Shown: positions 27,690 to 32,841 of the stretch, one piece after another
Layout: each line of letters opens with the position of its first letter
How positions within the stretch are numbered: the first letter of the stretch is position 1
Assembly (NCBI GenBank): GCA_028706715.1
Contig: JAQTVQ010000007.1
Span: forward strand, 11,411-44,251
Reading direction: 5' to 3'
Origin: Minisyncoccota bacterium
GTDB lineage: Bacteria; Patescibacteriota; Minisyncoccia; Minisyncoccales; JAQTVQ01
Length of the DNA stretch: 32,841 nucleotides
The notes under the pieces: model-generated
Seen by the model: only the letters and a program-made list of their open reading frames with translations
Told to the model about the DNA's origin: nothing
Database searches by the model: none
Made by a program: the position numbers and the translations under genes

Positions 27690-28174
27690 TATTTTCGGGC
27701 GGCTAAAAATTTATTTATCAGATCTTTGTCTTTTTGAGCATCAATTTTTTCTTCCAATATTTTTTCCGCCAAAGCCAAGGCCGCTTCTATTTCTCTGTTT
27801 TTCTCGGCTTCTTTTATTTTTTCCGCTTCCAGCAAGGCTTCCTTTTTAGCCGATTGTATCATGTTGATTCTTTCCTGCTCTCCCAATAAAACGGATTCTT
27901 TCATTTTATCTTCTCCTTTCTTTTTTCCTTGCTCAAAAATTTCCACCGCTTTTTGCTGGGCCTTTGAAATAATATCTTCCCGTTTCTCCCTAATGTCCTT
28001 TATTTTTTCTTCTGCGGCTTTTGATTTTTCCAGCCCTTCTTCTATCCTCTGCTTCCTTTCCCTCAAAATTCGTAAAAACGGGCTTAAAGCGAATTTTTTC
28101 AGCAAGAACAAGACAATCAAAAAATTGATTATTTGCCCCAGTAAAATTTTCCAATCAATTCCCAGCATAAACAA
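27689..28174 (-). CDS. atpF: ATP synthase b subunit
   Basis: N-terminal TM plus long charged helix: IDWKILLGQIINFLIVLFLLKKFALSPFLRILRERKQRIEEGLEKSK. Confidence 0.93.
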   Translation of the reverse strand: MFMLGIDWKILLGQIINFLIVLFLLKKFALSPFLRILRERKQRIEEGLEKSKAAEEKIKDIREKREDIISKAQQKAVEIFEQGKKKGEDKMKESVLLGEQERINMIQSAKKEALLEAEKIKEAEKNREIEAALALAEKILEEKIDAQKDKDLINKFLAARK

Positions 28175-28279
28175 AATAATTAAAGCGGCGCGGCAAAGCG
28201 AAACGAAAGCTTCTGCCGAAAACCGGCCATAGGCGGCAGTTCCGCCTTTTTTAGAAAGCGGAACCGCTTAATAAATAAA

Positions 28280-28758
<479 letters not shown>

Positions 28759-28769
<11 letters not shown>

Positions 28770-29475
28770 GGAGAACGGTCGCCGTCGTATAAAAAACCAC
28801 TACCAGCGAAGAAAAAATAAAAGCCTGTATAAACCCGACCAAAATTTCCAGCGCCAAAAAAGGCAAGGGAATCAAATAAGCAAGACTCCAATGGATCCCC
28901 GTCGCCACCACTATCAATAATGTTTCTCCGGCAAACAAGTTTCCAAAAAGCCTCATGGACAAAGAAATTATTCTGGTAAACTCTCCCAGCCCCTCCAGTA
29001 TCCCCACAAAAAAAGCCACAGGGCTTCTAAAATCAAGAAATCTTTTAAGGTAAGAGAAAAAGCCAAGTTCTTTAACCGCGGAAAAATTAATGAAAAAAAC
29101 AGACAGAATCGCCAAAGCCAAAGTAAAGTTTATATCAGAGCTTGGAGACCTTAAAAAGTGAAAAAGCCCCAATCCCGGCAAAAGCTCGGTTAGATTGGAT
29201 AAAAGTATCATTAAGAACAAAGTAACCGCTATGGGAAAAACTTTTTCCGATTTCGCCCTGTTGTGGGTAACGCTGTCAATGAAATTAAGATAGCTTTCCA
29301 AAATCCATTCTAAAAAATTTTGGATTTTTCCGGGAGAAATGCTGTTTTTTTTAAAAGCCCAAAAAAACAGGAGAGATAAAAATCCTCCTATTAAAACAAT
29401 TAATAAGAAAGTGTTGGTAACCGGAAAATCGCCAATTTGGAAAAATTTTGCGGCTTCAATGGATATTTCTTCCAT
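28759..29475 (-). CDS. atpB: ATP synthase a subunit
   Basis: ISLSMRLFGNLFAGETLLIV and ALEILVGFIQAFIFSSLVVVFYTTA. Confidence 0.96.
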
Positions 29476-29483
29476 AATGTTCT

Positions 29484-29513
29484 ATTGTAGCCTCGCAAAA
29501 TCAAAAATGTCAA
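29484..29513 (-). promoter_or_regulatory. Predicted promoter of the ATP synthase operon
   Basis: TTGACA (29513-29508), 18 nt, TACAAT (29489-29484), ATG 8 nt downstream. Confidence 0.7.
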
Positions 29514-29547
29514 GAATCGCTTTTTTTTTACAGAGCAGACGCCCTCT

Positions 29548-30588
29548 CTAGTCGGCCAAGGCCGGCTGGTAAAATTCGTTGATTTCTATTTTTCTAGCTA
29601 CAGCCTGCTTAATCTCTTTATTTTCAATAAAGGCTTCTAAAATCAGGCCTTCCATCGTTTCTTCTGAAAAACTTTGATCAAAGATAAAATTTCCTAAAGA
29701 ATAAGCTATATATTTGCTTTTATAGCGCTCCGCTTCCTGCGCCACATGAGGATGGTGCCCCACTACCAAATCCGCTCCCAAATCAACAGCCAAGCGGGCA
29801 AAACTTTTTTGGCTGTCGTTTGAAAACGATTGATACTCTTCTCCCCAATGAAACATCGTTATGATTATGTCTGCCTCTCTTCTCGCGCTGGAAATGCCTT
29901 CTTCCAAACTTTCCCTGTCCAGCCATGCCAGTCCCGTTGAATCGTCTTTGGCTTCCCATGTTTTCGGCCCCAAATTGGAAAAAGCCAAAAAAGCGACTCT
30001 TGTTCCGTCAGACAATTCAATTATTTTTGGAGACAAGGCTTCTTCTTTATCCCATCCGGCGCCGGCATATTTTATCCCCGCCTTTTGCAAACGGACAAAA
30101 GTATCTTCCAGCGCGGCGGAAGTATAATCAAAAGCATGGTTATTGGCCAAACTGACCAAGTCAAACCCCGCAAATTCCAGTCCTTTTATTGCTTTTGGTT
30201 CGCTCCTAAAAGAATATATGCTCCCAACATTATATCCTTTGTCGGAGATCGCTCCCTCTAAGTTCCCCACCGTTAAATCCGCTCTTTTTAAATAATCCGC
30301 TATTTTCAAAAAAGGAAAAGAATAGTCTCCTCCGCCATACTCGCTTATTGCCGTTTCTACCCCGCGATCCAGCATAATATCGCCGGTAAAAATAATTTTA
30401 TAGCTGTTTAATTTAGCCGAACTGGCATAGTTTCTTAGAATATAGCGGTCGGAATATATGGCTTCAACTTCTTTCCTCACGTTAACCGCTTTTTGAAACA
30501 GCAAAAATCCAACAAAGACGGTAAAGGCTAGAAGGATTAACATCCCCTTATAGCGCAAATTTAACTCCAAAATACTTTTAAGTTCCAT
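29548..30588 (-). CDS. CapA family protein (metallophosphatase-like)
   Basis: IFTGDIMLDRGVE, VSLANNHAFDY, DLVVGHHPHVAQ; N-terminal TM segment. Confidence 0.92.
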   Translation of the reverse strand: MELKSILELNLRYKGMLILLAFTVFVGFLLFQKAVNVRKEVEAIYSDRYILRNYASSAKLNSYKIIFTGDIMLDRGVETAISEYGGGDYSFPFLKIADYLKRADLTVGNLEGAISDKGYNVGSIYSFRSEPKAIKGLEFAGFDLVSLANNHAFDYTSAALEDTFVRLQKAGIKYAGAGWDKEEALSPKIIELSDGTRVAFLAFSNLGPKTWEAKDDSTGLAWLDRESLEEGISSARREADIIITMFHWGEEYQSFSNDSQKSFARLAVDLGADLVVGHHPHVAQEAERYKSKYIAYSLGNFIFDQSFSEETMEGLILEAFIENKEIKQAVARKIEINEFYQPALAD

Positions 30589-30592
30589 AGGA

Positions 30593-31855
30593 TTAAAAAA
30601 GCGTTTTTTGAAAAACGCAGTTATTTTTCTCTTGGTCCGAAAATATTCTTATTTTCCCGAAAACGCCGTCATACCCGGGAGCGATTGAAACATCCCCGCT
30701 TCTCATTTTTTTAATTCCTTCCGCTATTCTCGTCCAAGGCGTTTTTGACAAACTATCAATGGAATATTTTAATAAGATCGCAAATTCCGAGCCAAAATCT
30801 TTTATCATCTGATGATAGGCTAAATTCACTTTTTTTGAAGAAGGACCAACTCCCAAAGATTCTGCTATGATTTCCTGCAAGGGTATTATGCTTTTAAAAG
30901 GCGCGGCTTTTTCCGGAGCAAACCCTATCGGACGGTCAGACAGCTCTGCTGCGCGGTTCAAAACCCCTATTGTTAACGGACGTCCGCAGACAGGGCAAAG
31001 ATTATTATATTTTCTTGACTCTTCCGGGGAAAGGCAAACGCCGCATTCCCTATGGCCGTCATTATGATATTTTCCCTCTTCGGGATAAAATTCAAGGGTA
31101 TATAAAAATTTCTTCGGATCTTTTTCTTTTAACGCTTGTATTATAGCTTCATAACTTAATTCCGTATCAAAAACCGTAGCCTCTCTTCCCAATTTGGACG
31201 GAGAATGGGCGTCGCTGGAAGAAACAAAAGCTATTTTATCAAGGCTGGAATTTCTCCAGCTCATAGCCGGGTCAGAGGATAGTCCCGTTTCTGCCGCATA
31301 AATATATTTGGAATATTCTTCAAAGCATTCTTCCAAAGAATTAAATCCGGAACGGGAGCCAAACAAAGAAAACCATGGGGTGTAAATATGCGCAGGGATA
31401 ACAAAAGCCTCCGGCTCCGCATTCAAGACAATCTCAACTAATTTTTTTGCGTCCAGCCCTAAAATGGGTCGGCCGTCCGATTTTAGATTTCCTCCGGCCG
31501 AAACTAAATCTTTGTTTATCTTGGTTGCTCCCTCAAAAGACGGCGCCAAAAAAACGATATGAATTTTCCGCACTCTCCCGTTTTTTTTGTAAATACAGCT
31601 TATTTCCGAAGTTAAAAGAAAACGAGTTTTATTTTTAAAATCTTCTTCTGCGTTTTTTAAAACAAAAAGCCCGGGTTCGGCCGGTTCCAATTTTTTAATT
31701 AAATCCGCCAGCCAAATCGGATGGGTAAAATCGCCCGAGCCCAAAACCTGGATGCCTTTTATTTTTGCCCATTGGTTTAACGGCTCAAGCTCCATCTGGC
31801 TGCTCGTAGCCCGGGAATATTTGGAATGGATATGGAGATCGGCAATAAATTCCAT
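30593..31855 (-). CDS. Endonuclease Q-like PHP-family protein
   Basis: EFIADLHIHSKYSRATS, GSGDFTHP, HIVFLAPS, SSDAHSPSKLGRE, zinc-site-like CGVCL...CPVCGRPL, GFAPEKAAPFKSIIPLQEII. Confidence 0.85.
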   Translation of the reverse strand: MEFIADLHIHSKYSRATSSQMELEPLNQWAKIKGIQVLGSGDFTHPIWLADLIKKLEPAEPGLFVLKNAEEDFKNKTRFLLTSEISCIYKKNGRVRKIHIVFLAPSFEGATKINKDLVSAGGNLKSDGRPILGLDAKKLVEIVLNAEPEAFVIPAHIYTPWFSLFGSRSGFNSLEECFEEYSKYIYAAETGLSSDPAMSWRNSSLDKIAFVSSSDAHSPSKLGREATVFDTELSYEAIIQALKEKDPKKFLYTLEFYPEEGKYHNDGHRECGVCLSPEESRKYNNLCPVCGRPLTIGVLNRAAELSDRPIGFAPEKAAPFKSIIPLQEIIAESLGVGPSSKKVNLAYHQMIKDFGSEFAILLKYSIDSLSKTPWTRIAEGIKKMRSGDVSIAPGYDGVFGKIRIFSDQEKNNCVFQKTLF

Positions 31856-31912
31856 TGATAAAAGTGATTAACCGGATTAGTTAATTTTAAAACCGAAAAA
31901 TCAAAAATTCAG

Positions 31913-32413
31913 CTAAATTTTATAAACCTTGTAGCCTTCTCTGGCTTTTCCTTTTAGCCCAACTCCTATTGCCTGTCCCTTTTTAGCTTTCTTGATTTTT
32001 TTATGATCCAGCTCCATTGATTTAATGGCTTGCTTAAAATCGGTTTCCTGCCCTCCGATAACTCTAATCATATCTCCAACGCACAGCCCTCCGTCTAACT
32101 CAACGACTGCCACGCTGATTTTGTCAAAATAATGCAGAATTTTTCCAATCTGTTTTCCGTTTTTCTCCTTGCCGGTTTTTGCCGCAGAAATCAAAGTTTT
32201 TTTATTTTTGACAGCGGGCTTTTTAGCCAAGGCTTTGGGTTTTTTAACAGGTTTTTTCGCTGCTTTCTTGATTGGTTTTTTAATAGCCTTCTTGTCTGTT
32301 TTTTTAACAGGTTTGGCAGTTTTCCCGACCGGCTTTTTCGCGGTTTTTTTAGCAGGATTCTTAATCTCCTTCTTCACGGATTTTTTAGCTGGTTTTATTT
32401 TTTTTGTTGCCAT
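31913..32413 (-). CDS. Lys/Ala/Pro-rich N-terminal tail fused to an EF-Tu domain 2-like C-terminal domain; likely start ATG 32413
   Basis: MATKKIKPAKKSVKKEIKNPAKKTAKKPVGK... then GKILHYFDKISVAVVELDGGLCVGDMIRVIGGQETDFKQAIKSMELDHKKIKKAKKGQAIGVGLKGKAREGYKVYKI. Confidence 0.7.
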   Translation of the reverse strand: MATKKIKPAKKSVKKEIKNPAKKTAKKPVGKTAKPVKKTDKKAIKKPIKKAAKKPVKKPKALAKKPAVKNKKTLISAAKTGKEKNGKQIGKILHYFDKISVAVVELDGGLCVGDMIRVIGGQETDFKQAIKSMELDHKKIKKAKKGQAIGVGLKGKAREGYKVYKI

Positions 32414-32499
32414 GGATATAATTTTTGGCCACTTTTTGCTCGCCTCCTCTCTCTGTCTGCGAGAGCTGCGGCAAAGCAAAGTAAAATAAACGGGCGAAA

Positions 32500-32841
32500 T
32501 TATTGCCCGATGTCGACCTCTTCGTTCAATTTTTTTTCCTTGTCTATTAATTTTATTATCTTCTCCACTATTTTGTGCGGGTCCTTTTCGTAAATTATTT
32601 TATTAACTCCCGGGCAAGGAGTATCGGCAACCATTCTTGCCTTATCGGCAAAACCTCCCGTTCCCTCCAAAACCGCCAGGGGCTTTTTGGTTTCAAAGGC
32701 TGTGGCAAATTCATGCATTGTCCCCATTCTGCCGCAAACGATTATTACTCCGTCGGCTGATTTTGTCATCATTACGTTGCGGCCGACATAATCAGCCCCG
32801 GTATAAACCATTACGTCAAAAGGTTTTACCGGCAGTCTATA
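32500..32841 (-). CDS. LOG-family/Rossmann nucleotide-binding protein, 5' end outside the window
   Basis: GVIIVCGRMGTMHEFATAFETKKPLAVLEGTGG; frame stays open from M at 32811 to the window edge (YRLPVKPFDV...). Confidence 0.75.
   Translation of the reverse strand, partial: YRLPVKPFDVMVYTGADYVGRNVMMTKSADGVIIVCGRMGTMHEFATAFETKKPLAVLEGTGGFADKARMVADTPCPGVNKIIYEKDPHKIVEKIIKLIDKEKKLNEEVDIGQ

Noticed and set aside
32132-32593. 153-aa Phe/Leu-rich + strand ORF resembling a membrane protein
   Set aside because: Artifact of reading the Lys-rich AAA-codon tail antisense, which yields Phe/Leu-rich low complexity.

Overview
The window looks like a ~32.8 kb chromosomal segment of a Patescibacteria/CPR (Parcubacteria-like) bacterium. 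That placement is inferred from gene content and style (AT-rich spacers, small genes, shared ATP synthase/aaRS/tmRNA content); no search was run. Most of it is housekeeping. The - strand carries metG, rsmI, a GAF sensor with no kinase domain, an AI-2E family transporter, an M16 peptidase, glyQS, a DUF11-like secreted protein, ileS, argS, a PP-loop ATPase, a NUDIX hydrolase, polX, a half-size MFS protein, greA, the whole F1Fo ATP synthase operon, a CapA-like protein, an EndoQ-like protein, a Lys-rich/EF-Tu-domain-2-like fusion and a partial LOG-family protein. The + strand carries smpB, ssrA (tmRNA), infC, rpmI and rplT. The least explained part is the ~1.9 kb at the left end. It holds a repeated multi-hairpin element (exact 127-bp copies at 1-127 and 339-465, followed by divergent but similar 3' hairpins), an unannotated 46-aa membrane-peptide gene with its own promoter and a trp-like set of mutually exclusive hairpins, and an orphan gene behind a structured leader. 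I found no CRISPR array, no tRNA gene, no defence island and no obvious transposase.
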